Shown: one piece after another, positions 43,291 through 57,021 of the stretch
Numbering within the stretch: the stretch's first letter is position 1
Layout: the number at the start of each line of letters is the position of its first letter
Origin: Talaromyces rugulosus
Lineage: Eukaryota > Ascomycota > Eurotiomycetes > Eurotiales > Trichocomaceae
DNA: 64,000 nt
Direction of reading: 5' to 3'
Assembly: GCF_013368755.1 (NCBI RefSeq)
Contig: NC_049565.1
Span: 2,604,001-2,668,000 of the forward strand
Program-made: the position numbers and the translations under genes
The notes under the pieces: model-generated
Databases searched by the model: none
What the model was told of the DNA's origin: nothing
What the model saw: only the letters and a program-made list of their open reading frames with translations

Positions 43291-44580
43291 GTCTTTGAGA
43301 TATTAGCGAAACGTTTACACGACGGCGAAGAGTACGCCTGCAGGACCTTCAATTTGAAAATTGGATTTACTGAATACTCTGTTGTTTCAAAAGAGTGGCA
43401 AGCTTACTTTGAACCGAGACTTTATCGTCACCTGGAACTCTCTTGGTCATCTCTTGACGCCTTTCAAAAAGTTAAAGGCCGCCAAAAGGCTCTTATAGAG
43501 CATATTTGTTTTCATATTGGAATGCCACGATATGAACCTGCAGACTACAGAGACTGTTCAGATTGGGTATCTAAAGGGGCCAGCGGCGTTTTTACTGGAA
43601 GGGCTATCGTGGTACTGTTTTCAATACTCAACCAGTGGGATAGAGATCAAGTTTCCACAACCAATCAGTTAGTGTTGGAGATCGTAATTGACTCACCTGA
43701 GACTAGTCACGATTCATGCCATTTATGGGACCGCTTGCGACAAGATTTTTATCAAGAAAGATTTAACCCTTCACAACCAGTGGTAGATGTTGTCACACAC
43801 TTCATCATCCCTCGTCATTTTCTGTCCAATCTCTCATCACATTCTTTACAGGTACTTTTCAAGAGCCTTCCAAACCTAGTGTCAATCAACTATGACTCAT
43901 GGCTAGAATCTACCCGAGATCTCAAAGTGTTTAATATACTGTCAGAATACTATCGAGACTCAGACTATTGGAACCTATTTATAAGGTCGCTACCAGACAC
44001 CCTAAAGACGTTAAACCTCTTTGAAGATGTTATATGGCGTTCCCATATTGATTTTATCGAAAAGCCGCCACCTCCAGAGCCTGTAAGAACTTCATGTTCA
44101 TCAGCGGGTGCTACCATAGCTTGGAGAAGCCTGCGCCTTGAGAAATTAGCTGCGTATTTCGTTGTTGAAGCGGAAGACTTCTTCAAAGCTCGCCAGCCAG
44201 AGTGGATCTGGCACAATCTAAAATCGCTAACTTTGACATCTCAGCTATTAGCACATGTCTCTACATCGTCTTTGGCATCTGCTGAGACACTTGTGGTATC
44301 GGGTGACGATTGTCTCCAAACGCCCTCCCTTGCTAGAATCAATGAGATGCTAGTGGAAGCAGGTGCTGCTGCCCTTCAAATGCCCTCTCTTGAAACAATG
44401 GAAATTTGGAGCGAATGGAAAAGGAATGCCTGCGTCTTCAGATACCAGTCTACAGCAGGCCTAACCACACTAATATGGTGCGACACCTGGGGCCTGGAGC
44501 TGGATTCAGCGGTCGTGGATGCCTGGAAAAGAGTAGCAAAGCTGAATTCAAGACACGAATTTATTGTTTCAGAAAACTAG
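43288..44580 (+). CDS. DUF6546/F-box-like protein, possibly 5' truncated
   Basis: Single exon, 431 residues from the ATG at 43288. The C-terminus has LETMEIWSEWKRNACVFRYQ, TTLIWCDTWGLELDSAVVDA and W, and the middle has LEKLAAYFVVEAEDFF, LKSLTLTSQLLA and LPDTLKTLNLFEDV, all typical of the fungal DUF6546 family. These proteins begin with an F-box-like segment (LPxEIRLMIFEIL). Here the codons just before the ATG read FPREIKL in frame, behind a TAA at 43255-43257. The natural start therefore seems lost or lies in an unseen upstream exon. The gene meets the decayed APH gene head-to-head at this point. It may still be expressed, since the frame is open throughout. Function in the family is unknown; a substrate receptor for an SCF complex is a guess. 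Confidence 0.75.
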   Translation: MVFEILAKRLHDGEEYACRTFNLKIGFTEYSVVSKEWQAYFEPRLYRHLELSWSSLDAFQKVKGRQKALIEHICFHIGMPRYEPADYRDCSDWVSKGASGVFTGRAIVVLFSILNQWDRDQVSTTNQLVLEIVIDSPETSHDSCHLWDRLRQDFYQERFNPSQPVVDVVTHFIIPRHFLSNLSSHSLQVLFKSLPNLVSINYDSWLESTRDLKVFNILSEYYRDSDYWNLFIRSLPDTLKTLNLFEDVIWRSHIDFIEKPPPPEPVRTSCSSAGATIAWRSLRLEKLAAYFVVEAEDFFKARQPEWIWHNLKSLTLTSQLLAHVSTSSLASAETLVVSGDDCLQTPSLARINEMLVEAGAAALQMPSLETMEIWSEWKRNACVFRYQSTAGLTTLIWCDTWGLELDSAVVDAWKRVAKLNSRHEFIVSEN

Positions 44581-44897
44581 AGGTTAGACAAAGACAATAT
44601 CAAGTCGTTGGGATGGGGAGGTGTTTACGTGGGTAATATAGGGTATAAGATTTATCCTTTATTTTGGAAAAGGGTTGAATACACTAAGTTATACTGTCAT
44701 TATCTGAAAAATTCTGGACGTTTGTTGATGTATTGAGGGTTTGTACTACGTTGATAACTTCGACTCAACCTTGTGCTTAACTAGCTAGCTACCCTTTTTT
44801 ATTTATTTCTCGTGTCATTGTATTTGCTTTTTTCCTGTTTACTTTCTCAACGACAGTCTTAACTTCACCGTATATTTGAGATGTATTATACATACTG
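44581..44897. other. Convergent 3' region
   Basis: About 320 AT-rich bases between the ends of the DUF6546 gene and the O-methyltransferase gene. Nothing else seen. Confidence 0.6.
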
Positions 44898-45714
44898 TCA
44901 AGGCATAAACACAGACAACTCCAACCCACCAGAATACGGCAAAGTCAATGACCTAAAAGGCCCATCTGGATCATTCACGTACTGTAAAAAATCTTCATAC
45001 AGCGGCCCCGCTGAAACCGTGTTATCAGTAACAACAACCGTGCCCCGTCTCATATGAGGCTGTACCAATTTCAACGTCGGCAGGGCTAGTGGCGTCCAGA
45101 CTATGATTTTTTTTTTTTTTTCCAAAGTCAGCAATAAAATTTTTTTTTAATACAGATTTCAAAAATGAAAATATCATACTGTCCAAAAGCAAAAGATCAA
45201 TCTCGGGAAGATCTTTCTGTAGTGTCGTCAACAAATCTCCCTCCCTAAGCTCCACATGCCTCGTCACAGCCTCGCCAGCTTCTTGCCAATACCCTTTAGC
45301 CCTTGAAATCTTCTCAGGCTCATTCTCAGTCGCAATAACTTTCCCCTGGTCTTCTTCTCCTCCTCCTCCTTCTCCTCCGGGAAAATTCTGCCCCACGGCG
45401 AGAGCAAGATAAATAGTGCTAACCCCATAACTCGTACCGGCCTCGACAACATTCTTTGCACCAGTGGAAAGTATCAGTTGATAGACAAACTCGCATTTTT
45501 CCTTGTCAAGCGCGACGAATTTATCGGACATGAGCTTGTTGAGAGCCCGAGTGCCTTCGGCTGGGTCCCGTTTGCGGAGTTCGAGGAGTCCGGATATGGC
45601 CTGGTTTGTTTCTGGTTCTTGGGCGAGGGAGAGGGTGTGGAGGCGCTCCAGAAGTGCTAAGATGTGTGGAGGAGCACGCAAGGGTGATGATGGTTTTCCA
45701 TTCGGAGTAGTCAT
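44898..45714 (-). CDS. O-methyltransferase (COMT/CCoAMT-like, Rossmann)
   Basis: Two exons (45180-45714 and 44898-45100; 79-bp intron rich in A/T runs), 245 residues. The SAM site shows NVVEAGTSYGVSTIYLALAV, the acidic turn KVIATENEPEKISRAKGYW and the metal-dependent-type IDLLLLDIWTPLALPTLKLV, which is formed across the intron. The N-terminus SDKFVALDKEKCEFVYQLIL is that of family-3 O-methyltransferases. The C-terminus GTVVVTDNT and YSGGLELSVFMP completes the fold. A Gly/Glu-rich insertion (GGEGGGGEED) lies between strands 1 and 2. The substrate is unknown. The start at MTTPNGK was preferred over an ATG nine codons upstream. Confidence 0.85.
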
Positions 45715-46184
45715 TTTTTCTTCTCTTCTCTTTTCTAACAACTAAAAAGACGCGGGGTGCTACCAGAACCGAGAGAAAGAAACCAGGCAAAGTTCGTATT
45801 TATGTAGGTAGGGGCCACGTATCCGATGACTAATTACCACAAGGTTGTCCTTGCTAATGCAGCTTGTATCTCGTATTTTCTGTGTTACCTCGGAAAAAAA
45901 CTAGGCCTAATAATTTCGCGCTGGTGATTTGGGGAGGGGACGTCAAATTTGCCCGAAAGATCATCTGATTAGATAACTTTAATGCAGGCAAGGATCCACT
46001 ACATGTATACTAGTACGATTATTATCCCCGAGTATACGTAATACTTCCTTTCTGGGACCAATAGTACTAGTAAGTATGCAGGTAAGAAGAAACATGTCAT
46101 TATCCATAAACAATAAAAGACCCTACAAAAGATTCAATAGTCAGTACCAAAAAGAGGTAACCTAGAACCAGTCTTTATACAAGA
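45715..46184. other. Intergenic
   Basis: About 470 bases holding the O-methyltransferase promoter and the glycogen phosphorylase 3' UTR. AT-rich; no gene seen. Confidence 0.6.
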
Positions 46185-49100
46185 CTACTCAACAACCAAC
46201 GGCTCAACATTCCAAATACTCTCCGCATACTCATCGATCACGCGATCCGTCGAAAAAAAGCCCATGCGCGCAACACTAGTAATGGACTTTGCAATCCATT
46301 CGTCCCGCTTCTTAAAATCTCTGTCAACTATCTCCTGTGTCTTGATATACGAATCAAAATCGTCAGACACCAAATAATAATCGCCATGGTCTGCGATCGA
46401 GGCAATCAGGTGCTCAAAGGATCCGGCATCGCCAAAGGTGTTGGATTGGATAGCGTCAAAGACTTTGGCGAGGTTGTCGTCCAGGGTAAAACCTGCGTAT
46501 CGGTGGCTTTGGCGGAGTTCTTCGACGTCTTCGGCCAAATTACCAAAAAGGAAGACGTTGGATTCGGTGATTTCTCGTGTGATTTCGATCTGCAATAGAT
46601 TTAGCCATGTTTTCTTTTGTCAAAGTTTCCTAGTAGTCCTTACATTGGCACCATCAAGGGTTCCGATAATCAACCCCCCGTTCAGTACGAACTTCATATT
46701 ACTTGTACCACTGGCCTCCGTGCCAGCAGTCGAGATGTGCTCGCTGATATCCGAAGCAGGAATGATGATTTCGGCTTTGCTCACGTTGTAGTCTTCGATG
46801 AAGATAACTTTGAGAAGGTCGCCAATGTCGCTGTCATTGTTCACCACCTTTCCTACACTGTTGATCAGATGGATGATTGTCTTTGCCATCCAGTACCCCG
46901 GTGCGGCTTTGCCTCCAAAAATTAACACCCGAGGAACCAATTTTTTTCGTTCTTCTGGTGTCATAGATTTGATTTTCAGGTAGCGGTGAATAACACCGAA
47001 AATATTTAGCTGCTGTCTTTTGTATTCGTGAATTCGCTTAACTTGAATATCAAAGAGAGCTGTTGGGGGAACTGTGTATCCCGTGGTTTCCTTGATGTGC
47101 CTGGCGAGACGGACCTTATTTGCAGTCTTGATCTCTGACCATTCCTTGCAGAAATCTGCATCGTCCACGTAACGCTCGATTCCACTCAGTAGTGTCAAAT
47201 CCTTGAGGAAATCATAGCCACCTAGTTTTGAAGCGATCAGATCAGAGAGTCTGGGGTTAGCTTGGTGGAGCCAGCGTCGAGGCGTGATTCCGTTTGTCAC
47301 GTTGGTAAACTTGTCAGGGCCGTAGATCTTGACAAAGTTCTTGAAAATGGTGGTTTGGATCAGGTCAGAGTGCAACTCTGCCACTCCGTTGACTTTGTGA
47401 GAGCCAATAATTGCCAGATACGCCATACGGACCATCTTGGGTTGTGATTCCTCAATAACAGAGACCTGGCTTAGTAAGTCCCTGTCGCGAGGGAACTTCT
47501 TTTCAACATACTGTAGGAAAAACAGATTGATGTCATAAATGATCTGTATGTGCCGCGGTAACAGATTCTGCATCAGAGGGACAGACCACTTCTCCAGAGC
47601 TTCCGGTAAAACAGTATGGTTGGTATAACCAAAGGTGCCAACGACAATCCTCCAGGCCTCGTCCCATTCTAGACCCTCCTGGTCAACTAGAATGCGCTGT
47701 AGCTCGACGATTGCAAGAGTGGGGTGGGTGTCGTTCAATTGAATTGCGACTTGTTCAGGGAACTCGGACCAAGCGCGCTTAGTCTTTTTGAACCGCCGTA
47801 CAATGTCCCAAAGAGAAGCAGCACACCAAAAGTACTGCTGCTTCAGGCGGAGCTCTTTACCGCGGTCCAAATTGTCGTTTGGGTACAGCACGGCAGAGAT
47901 GGCCTCTGCCCGTTGTTGATCAGATACGGCGCTTTCGTACTCGCCTGCATTGAACTTTTGGAAATCGAATTCGCCACTGCTCGCCTTGCTGGACCACAGA
48001 CGCAGGTTATTTGTCGTCTTGGTCCCATAGCCGGGGATTGGGACATCATATGCTACTGCTTGTACTATCTCTCCACCGACCCAGTCGTACTTGACTTTAC
48101 CATTTTCATCCTGATGTCTGATAGACTGGCCATAGAATTGAATATCGACGGTGACATCATGTCGTGGGAACTCCCATGGATTAAAGTCGAGCCAGTAGTC
48201 GGGGACTTCGACCTGATACCCGTCGATGATCTCTTGCTTGAATATACCATACCGGTAGCGAAGACCATAGCCCCAGGCTGGATAATTCAGAGTAGCCATA
48301 CTGTCGAGTAAACAGGCAGCCAGACGTCCTAGGCCTCCATTTCCCAGGGCGGCATCGTGCTCCTGGTTGATGATATCTTCAATGCGGAAACCAAGCTCTC
48401 CCAGGCCATCTATCAACAGATTTTGTTAGAGCTGTTATTTGTTTGGTAACTGGTGGATCATACCTCTGGCAGCTTCCTTCTTGTCGATATTCAACATGGC
48501 ATTGTCGAGCGCTCTGCCCATCAGGAACTCCAGAGACAAATCTATAACCGAACCGAATTAATAATCATAAACCAGTGACCCCTACAGTCATTTAATTGCT
48601 TACAGTACACGCGCTTCTGGTCGACAAAAGTCTGACGCTGCTGAGTTTTGTTCCACTCGATGATCAGTTTGTCTCGAAACGCCAGCGCAGTGCCAGAGTA
48701 CGCCGCTCTGGAATTTTTAAGTGTGAGAATATCATTTTGGTATGCGTGCGTACACGTGAGTGAGTAAACTTACAGTTCATCACAATTGTATAAAGAGCGC
48801 GCAAGGGTGGTTTCAATATGCTGGACGAATTCTCGCTGATAGTTTGATTAGTTACTGAAACTTCCATTTTCCTTTTTCGAGCTGTCGAACCTCAAATCCA
48901 TCTTTGTCCACGAAACCCTGCGCCGACTGTGATGCCGTTAGTAATTTCTTTCAGGGTTTGAAGTAGAAGCCTAAGAGGTTTTCCTACGTGTTTTCTCCAT
49001 CTACACTAGTCAGCAAAAGAGGCAAAGACGGCGCTACAAAAAAAGAAGAAGAACAAAATAGACTCACGTCTCCCTAAGCGACTCCGGGATACTCGCTTCA

Positions 49101-49243
49101 ACAGCCTTGATCTCAGACGGTCCCAACCCAGTAAACGTTCTTTTATGCTTGGGCCGACTGAAGCCCGGTCCCACGGGCCGCAAGTCTGCGACATGGGCGC
49201 CGATAGAAGGCTTGCGCTCGCGAGCCAATGGTTTTGCCGACAT
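46185..49243 (-). CDS. gphA: Glycogen phosphorylase
   Basis: Eight exons: 49068-49243, 48988-49000 (13 nt), 48891-48926 (36 nt), 48774-48835, 48604-48707, 48464-48541, 46644-48409 and 46185-46589, giving 879 residues. It cleaves alpha-1,4-glucosyl units from glycogen by phosphorolysis, using pyridoxal phosphate, in the cytosol. The PLP lysine is in ASGTSNMKFVLNGGLIIGT. Substrate-site blocks include LGNGGLGRLAACLLDSMATL, YGLRYRYGIFKQ, QLNDTHPTLAI and FDIQVKRIHEYKRQQLN. The N-terminus ARERKPSIGAHVADLRP is the fungal regulatory extension, probably phosphorylated. The 13-nt exon restores RETWRKH, and the 36-nt exon restores the link to the REFVQHIETTLARSLYNCDE block. Without them phase is lost. 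The symbol follows yeast GPH1 by analogy. Confidence 0.92.
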
Positions 49244-50922
49244 TCTTTGAATTGTCCTTCTATTTAAAAGAAAGATGGTTGTCGCAGAATGGAATAAGAT
49301 AGATGAACGGAGTGAGTGCGGGCTGTTTGTTATATGATGTAGCAAATGCAACTCGGGTTGCACGCGTATGTCGTTTGACCGGGTCCCGCGACAATGCCAA
49401 TGCTCGTTTGAGGGATGTGGGCTTGGATCAGAGAAACACAGACACGGACACGTATTTCTGCAGATGTCGAGTATATAGAAGGTCGCAGAGTGACAATTCA
49501 CGAAAGGAGTTGGGTCAGAGCGTTCTCGTTGTGCAGGGGCAGCATTGCACAGAGGAGGGGAAAGGCAAAAGAGGAAGAGAGAGACATATTCTCCCTTATA
49601 AATTGAACGCAATCAGCCTCATGGAGAGTTAACTGGTCGACGACAGCAAAGGAAAGCGCTGGCGGGGAAGACCACAAACGGCAGGTCTAGATCGAGACCG
49701 GCCCTCCCCCCGGATTTGGCACGCATGCAGCATCCATTGATACTGTATTGTTGCTGTCAATAATACAGTATTTTTTTTAAAAAAGAATTTTGGCTACGTG
49801 ATTAGCCTTTTGCGACAGGTCGCATGTGGCTTGCAAGAGCGTGGTGTTATTGGTGGTGTCTGAGCTTGGTCTACATCAACATACTATATAATCAGGTGCA
49901 TCGTCTTGCATCAATTGATGCACGTTGGTGGGTCAGGAGGCTACAAGGGATAATGTGCGGATCACACGACTACGTACTATTATGTACTATCTACTTTAAG
50001 GCACTTGATAAACGAGACATCATTGATATTGTATGTTTTGACACAGAGTAAAATGATATTTATCTTGGTGACGTCAACCGGTGGGGGTCATGGTTTCCAC
50101 AGACATTATTACAACACACTAGCCAGTCAATGAGCTTAATCGAACAAGTATCAAAATTCAATGTTACCAAAGACTAATCCTGTATACTGGATTGGATATC
50201 TGCAAACGGAAGAAAAAAAATAATCTAAGATTGCTCAAGAGACATGCATGCAGGACCCTCCGAGCTCCCCCAAAGTAGTAAAGAAAACACATGAATTCAT
50301 TATAGAAATTCATTGTACGGAAATGGATACAAGACCAGCAAGCCCAGCTCTCGAGGAGAATAAAAAAAAGAGGAGAAAGAAAGAAAGAGAGAGAACGTTG
50401 ATGTCTGGTTATTTGCTAAACCGTCCGGTCGAATGCTCGCAAACGCTTGAAGAAAGAAGAAAATAAAAGGGAATAAAACAAGTATCGTTGCCGAGGGATA
50501 TATGGAAAAAGGGCAAAAGCAATAGTCGTCAAGACCACCAACACTCCCCAAACTAGAGCACCGCTCGAAATCGCCGGAAACCAGGCGAATGCGAAAAGGC
50601 GACATGAACGACCGTTGTTGGTCGCCATAGAACAAGGCTCAGATGAAACAAAAAAACATAAGAAATTATATGTCGCGAAAGCAGACAATAGTCTTGCTGG
50701 ATAACCGGATAGATGCCACATCACAGCGCCAAGTCGAAAGACGAAATATAAAAAAAAGACCAAACCCGCCGCCGAAACGCCATTTTAAGGCCGTAAGTGA
50801 AAAGCGAAAATAAAAGAGTTATGTAGGAGATTCAGTAAAGTCGAGTCGTAGATGGGTGCGTGGTGATTATTATTCTGGACATCAGGTAAAAAATAGAAAC
50901 AATTCTGTTCATCGACCCGAGA
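49244..50922. other. Intergenic between gphA and ganB
   Basis: About 1.7 kb holding the phosphorylase promoter and the 3' UTR of the G-alpha gene. Short open frames have no recognisable content. Purine-rich stretches lie near 50360-50470. No RNA gene detected by eye. Confidence 0.55.
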
Positions 50923-52300
50923 TTATAGAATACCCGAGTCCTTTAGAGCATTTTGAAGGATGGTTTCTTTCACGGCGGCGAACACGAGACGAATGTTAGT
51001 GGTATCGGTAGCTTGTGTCAGACTAATTTAAAAGTTAGCATTGCCCAAATACAGTCTGTGATTGGGTCTTCTTACTGAGGGTACAAATTGAGATGGGCTC
51101 GGTTGACCTGGTTGAATCGCCAGAGGAGATATTTGGCCGCCCGGTTGACATCGTTGCCTCCGGAATAGTCGGGGAAATAGTTGCTCAAAGGCGACCGGCC
51201 GAGTTTTTGGCGGAACAGATCGACCTTGTTGAGGAACAGAATGATACTCGTGCGCATGAACCATCGAGAATTGACGACCGAGTCGAAAAGCACCAAGCTC
51301 TCCATCATACGGTTCTTTTTGGGGAGTCAGCATGGCCGCATTTGTCAGTGGAAGGGGAACCTCATACCTGATTGCTTTCCTCCAATAGCACCTGGTCGTA
51401 TTCACTCAAAGCGACACAGAAGATGATGGATGTGACGTTCTCGAAACAATGGATCCACTTTTTGCGTTCACTACGCTGGCCACCGACGTCGAACATGCTA
51501 AGAGGTGTGTCAGCATCACTAGAAAAAAGCAAGTTATGGAATGGAAACATACTGCATGCTGAGCTGACCCATTGTGAAGCGTGTTTCATAGATACCAGTT
51601 GTCTTTGTTCGGGCGCGTAGCACGTCTGCTTCGTTGGGGATGTAGTCTGCGGCTGATATTCGTTTCGCGTGCTCAAAGAAACTGTTTCAGATTTGTTAGT
51701 TGAAAACAAAAACAAACATGAGAAAAGAGAACGTACTATGGCGCCGAGTCCATCAGGTAGAATTCACTCTGGTGTTCCAAAACGCTGGCGGTACACGGGT
51801 CATTCCAGATGTAAGTCACCGCATCTCCGACCTTTGGATCCAAGGGTATGTTTGGGTCCGGGTCTATGTTGTATTCCATGATGTATGTGAGAAAATCGCG
51901 GACTCGTTGGCTGGTCGGCTCGACGTCGAAGTGGCCGTACGCCTGGATGAGGGCCTTGGCACAGTCGAGAAGATTCTTGTAAACAGTCAAGCGATAAAGC
52001 GCGAGCTCTTCGACACTGTATCCATTTTGGTGAATAATTTTCATCTGTTTGACGATGGTTGATTTTCCGCTTTCGCCGGAACCTAAGCAATCCAGTTAGC
52101 CAAGAATGGACCGACCGGCAGCGAAAAAAACAAAAAAAAAAACAAAACCAAGCTTGTCGTTAATATAACGTACCTAGTAGTAGAATTTTGCATTCTCGTC
52201 GTAAACGCCGTGAGTCTTCCTCTAGTTTTCGGTCGATCGCTTGGCTTTTCTTTTTTTGCTCGAGGTCGGCATTGCTCTCAGAGCTGACACAACCACCCAT
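50923..52300 (-). CDS. ganB: Heterotrimeric G-protein alpha subunit, group III (GanB/GpaB-like)
   Basis: Six exons: 52174-52300, 51737-52082, 51553-51681, 51368-51497, 51076-51314 and 50923-51022, giving 356 residues. MGGCVSSES gives the N-myristoylation Gly2 and a palmitoylatable Cys4. The P-loop is GSGESGKST, switch I is RARTKTTG, switch II is [12 protein letters not shown], and the base contacts are FLNKVD and ATDTTN. The C-terminus KDSGIL lacks the Cys of Gi-type subunits, placing it in fungal group III together with [20 protein letters not shown]. This subunit signals nutrient and germination cues, usually to adenylate cyclase, at the plasma membrane. All introns fall inside conserved blocks and the phases agree. 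Intron 1 (91 bp) is the longest in the gene and contains a T-run. Confidence 0.95.
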
Positions 52301-55300
52301 CTTGCTGGATTGGGGTGTATTTTTCTAGCTATTAGAAAATGTGTTATAGATAACGATTCGGAGGGAAGCAAAGAGCTGCTCCAACCCAACAAGGGGTGTT
52401 TTTTGTCGCTGTTAACGTGTGAACGCAAGGCTAGCCGCCGAGGCTCGAGGCCGCAACGATAGCGTTGTTGTTGAGAAGGGACGAATGCTGCTTGGTCGAG
52501 AGGAAATACCAATAATCCTGAGCGACGAGTTTATTGATCGTTGAAGCGACCGGCGAGGCTGGTGGTGGCCGCAGTTCCAGCGCTGTCCACAGACACCGAG
52601 CTGTCGACACAATGGGAGAACGACAGTGACGAGAAAATTTTCCTTCTTTTTCCTTTCCAGACGTTTTCGCAATGTCCCTACCGAAATGATGGCGACTTTG
52701 ACAGGCAAAGGAAGCGATTTTTTCCGGGGCTGCGAGAGCACGAGTTATCGCGATGTTTTGAGCTGAGCGGAGCTGAGGTGGTTGTGTTCGGGTGGCTATG
52801 GCGGGCGGCAGGTCCGTTCGTCAGGTGATTGATAGGCTGGGGCTCGCTCGTCGGGCCTAAAGCGGATGTTGATGCGAGGAGCGGAGCGGTGTAGTCGAAG
52901 GCATCAAGACCAGGCGAGGCGGGCAGAGCACAGCGAGGGCAAGGCAGACCTGAGGGAGGAGGGAGGGTGAGGTTTGAAGGCTGAGTGAGGTTTGAGGTGA
53001 GTGAGCGTGAGTGAATGAAAGGAAATACACGGGTGGGTGCGCCGAGTGGATGCAGCGAAACAAGAGGTGGTAGTAGCGGCCGTCGCTTTGGGGGGGTGCG
53101 TGTGCCAGATGTCGTTCCCTATCCGCCGTATTGCCGTGACCGTAATTTTCATGCGAGTCACGAGTCCGGCGGGGCCAACCGCACAGCGCGGCTGCAGGAC
53201 CCGCCGGCACCGCCGTTTTGACACGGTAATAAAATACTAAACACCACGGCCACGTCGGAGCCGGTCCAAGCGTCACGGCGGTTGAATGCATACTTAGCGA
53301 AGTACTATTGCTAATACGCACTGAGTCAAGTATATTATTGACCAGCTACCTGTGGTGATCTGCGACTGCGAGGCAGTGATGCAGATCGGGTGCGGTGGGC
53401 GGAGTCCGGCTGTTCTACCATGTACGAGGCGCATGTATTTTATGTCCGTACTTCGTATGCCTGTTTAAGACGGCAGGCGGTCTCCGGTGGTGTTTTCCGC
53501 TCAAGCCATGGTACGCACTCGGTACGATTATCGTCTCCAACGTGCAGGACAATTGGCGGCGGCGTGTCAGTCGTAAGCCTGCTAAGTGATCGGCCCTTGG
53601 CCAGTGTGTGGACTGGACAGTCGCAGCCAGTGTGGAGACTGGAGACTGGAGACTGGAGAGCGACAGCCACCGCTTCACGTGGGGGGTGGGCCCCCCAGCC
53701 CCGGAGAAGCCAATCAGCACGCCTTGGCGCTCGCTAACGCCGCTTGGTATTCCCTCGCTGCCTTTTCTGTGTGCCGCCAGTTGGGGCCGCCAATGCACGT
53801 GTTGCCCATGCATTCAAGTATTTCCAGTGGTACAAAGAGTAAGTAAGAGAGAAAAAAGATAAAGTGTGATTAATTGTGATAGCTGTGATGAGCCCAACTA
53901 GCGAGCCCTTAGTCAGCCGCAGCGCCGGCTGTCATTGGCCGGCTCCGGGTGCTGAGTCACCCCGTGGGCTGCCGATCTGTTGGTCTGTGAGGCCGATCCA
54001 ACCTGCCCCTTCAGGGGGTGACGAATTATTGTGCAGCCCCCTTTGCACGGAGTATGTAAAGGAATTGAAAACTTGAAAGTATAATAATGCCACGTTGGTT
54101 TGTCCGAGGATTAGCCGCGTCTCATCGCATGCTACTGTCACAGCCTCACGAATGCTAATAATAATTATAATAATAATGAAGAATGAAACACTTGCACATG
54201 AAACGTTTCGGCCCGCTGCCTGGGCGCCTTTTTTTTCTTTTTTTACACTTTTTCGCTTTGCATGTTTTTTGTTACTATTTTCGGCGGCCCTCGGCTGAGG
54301 TGGTACGGTACACTGCCTGGATCGGGTTAGTGTTGCACTCTATCACGTGATGGTACGGAATATGTTTTCCCGACCACACTCTGATTGCATGTATATACAT
54401 ATACATACATTTATATATATATATATATATGTATTAATATATATATGGATGTATGTATATGTATGTATCTAAACACGTCCATTTAAATAAGTCAAATAAC
54501 CTAATTATATATGAACAATTTGTCGATCACAAACAACGCACCAACCGAGATGAAACTGGCGGTGGACTGCTAGACAGTCACATGACCTATCTTGCATATA
54601 AATATCTCAGTTGAACCACCGCGGTCCTCTGATATGCCGGAAGTCTGAAGCGAGTCTCATAATCATATCGAATAACAAGGAAGATAGCGTCATTCCATCG
54701 ATGAAGCCCAGGTCGAGACCTGGCACTTTCAGCCAATCACCGCCCGCGAACCGGCTGGCTGCCCCGCGGGACGACACGCTAGTCCGTTCTGGGCCAACAA
54801 CGTCATTCTTGTCTCTTCCCTGGATTTATTATTATTATTATCAGTAGTCTTTATTCACAAACTGGCTTATTTGATGCGCCCGTAACAGTTTGTACAATAT
54901 ACAATAATTGTCTTGAAAAATCCCTTCTCCCTTAACCCCCCTCTAATTCCTTTATCTGGATCAGTCCGCCCACTATCCCAGTTCTCGTGGACATCTGGGC
55001 CAGCGCCAGCAAGCCAAGGAATCGCACCCAAGTAAGGAATTAATTGTACCTAATCGATAAATCGCAAACAAGCAAGTTAAAGAACACTCCAAGTGCCCGG
55101 TACGGCTTGTCAGGCATTTGACGTCGTCGGCGACCTGCCCATTTCCGGCTGCGACCCGCCAACCACAAGCTCGCGCACCCACGCCACCTCTCTTCCCCCA
55201 CAACGTGCTGCTGGCTGTGTTTGCAAACTCTCTCGTTTTTGCTTCTCACCTCTCTCTCTCTCTCTTTCGGTCGCATCATACCCCCGCCGACAAATCCCAA

Positions 55301-55405
55301 TCACTTCTCTCGTTCCGAGCATCAACAACTCCTACACGCGCCCGCGCTTCTGTGTTTAGCCTTGGTCCATTTGTTCGGGACGGTCTACTGCTTTGCCCGC
55401 CCAGT
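52301..55405. other. 3.1 kb divergent intergenic region between ganB and sakA
   Basis: The region separates two signalling genes that start away from each other. From 52.3 to 53.3 kb it is GC-rich with antisense open frames on both strands that I take as chance. Three tandem GGAGACT units lie near 53640-53660. The part from 54.1 to 55.0 kb is AT-rich with a TA run. CT-rich sequence around 55250-55270 precedes the kinase start. No supported gene; a long non-coding transcript or upstream exons cannot be excluded. Confidence 0.5.
54411..54430. repeat. (TA)n run
   Basis: About 20 bases of pure TA inside a longer imperfect TA/TGTA-rich palindromic stretch (about 54390-54470). Confidence 0.9.

Positions 55406-57021
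<1,616 letters not shown>

Noticed and set aside
53015..53862. Several overlapping open frames in the ganB-sakA spacer
   Set aside because: They are GC-rich antisense pairs without domains or splice-supported extensions.
54390..54470. TA-rich palindromic stretch as a telomere or origin
   Set aside because: It is simple TA/TGTA low-complexity sequence; no telomeric repeats or origin-specific signal.
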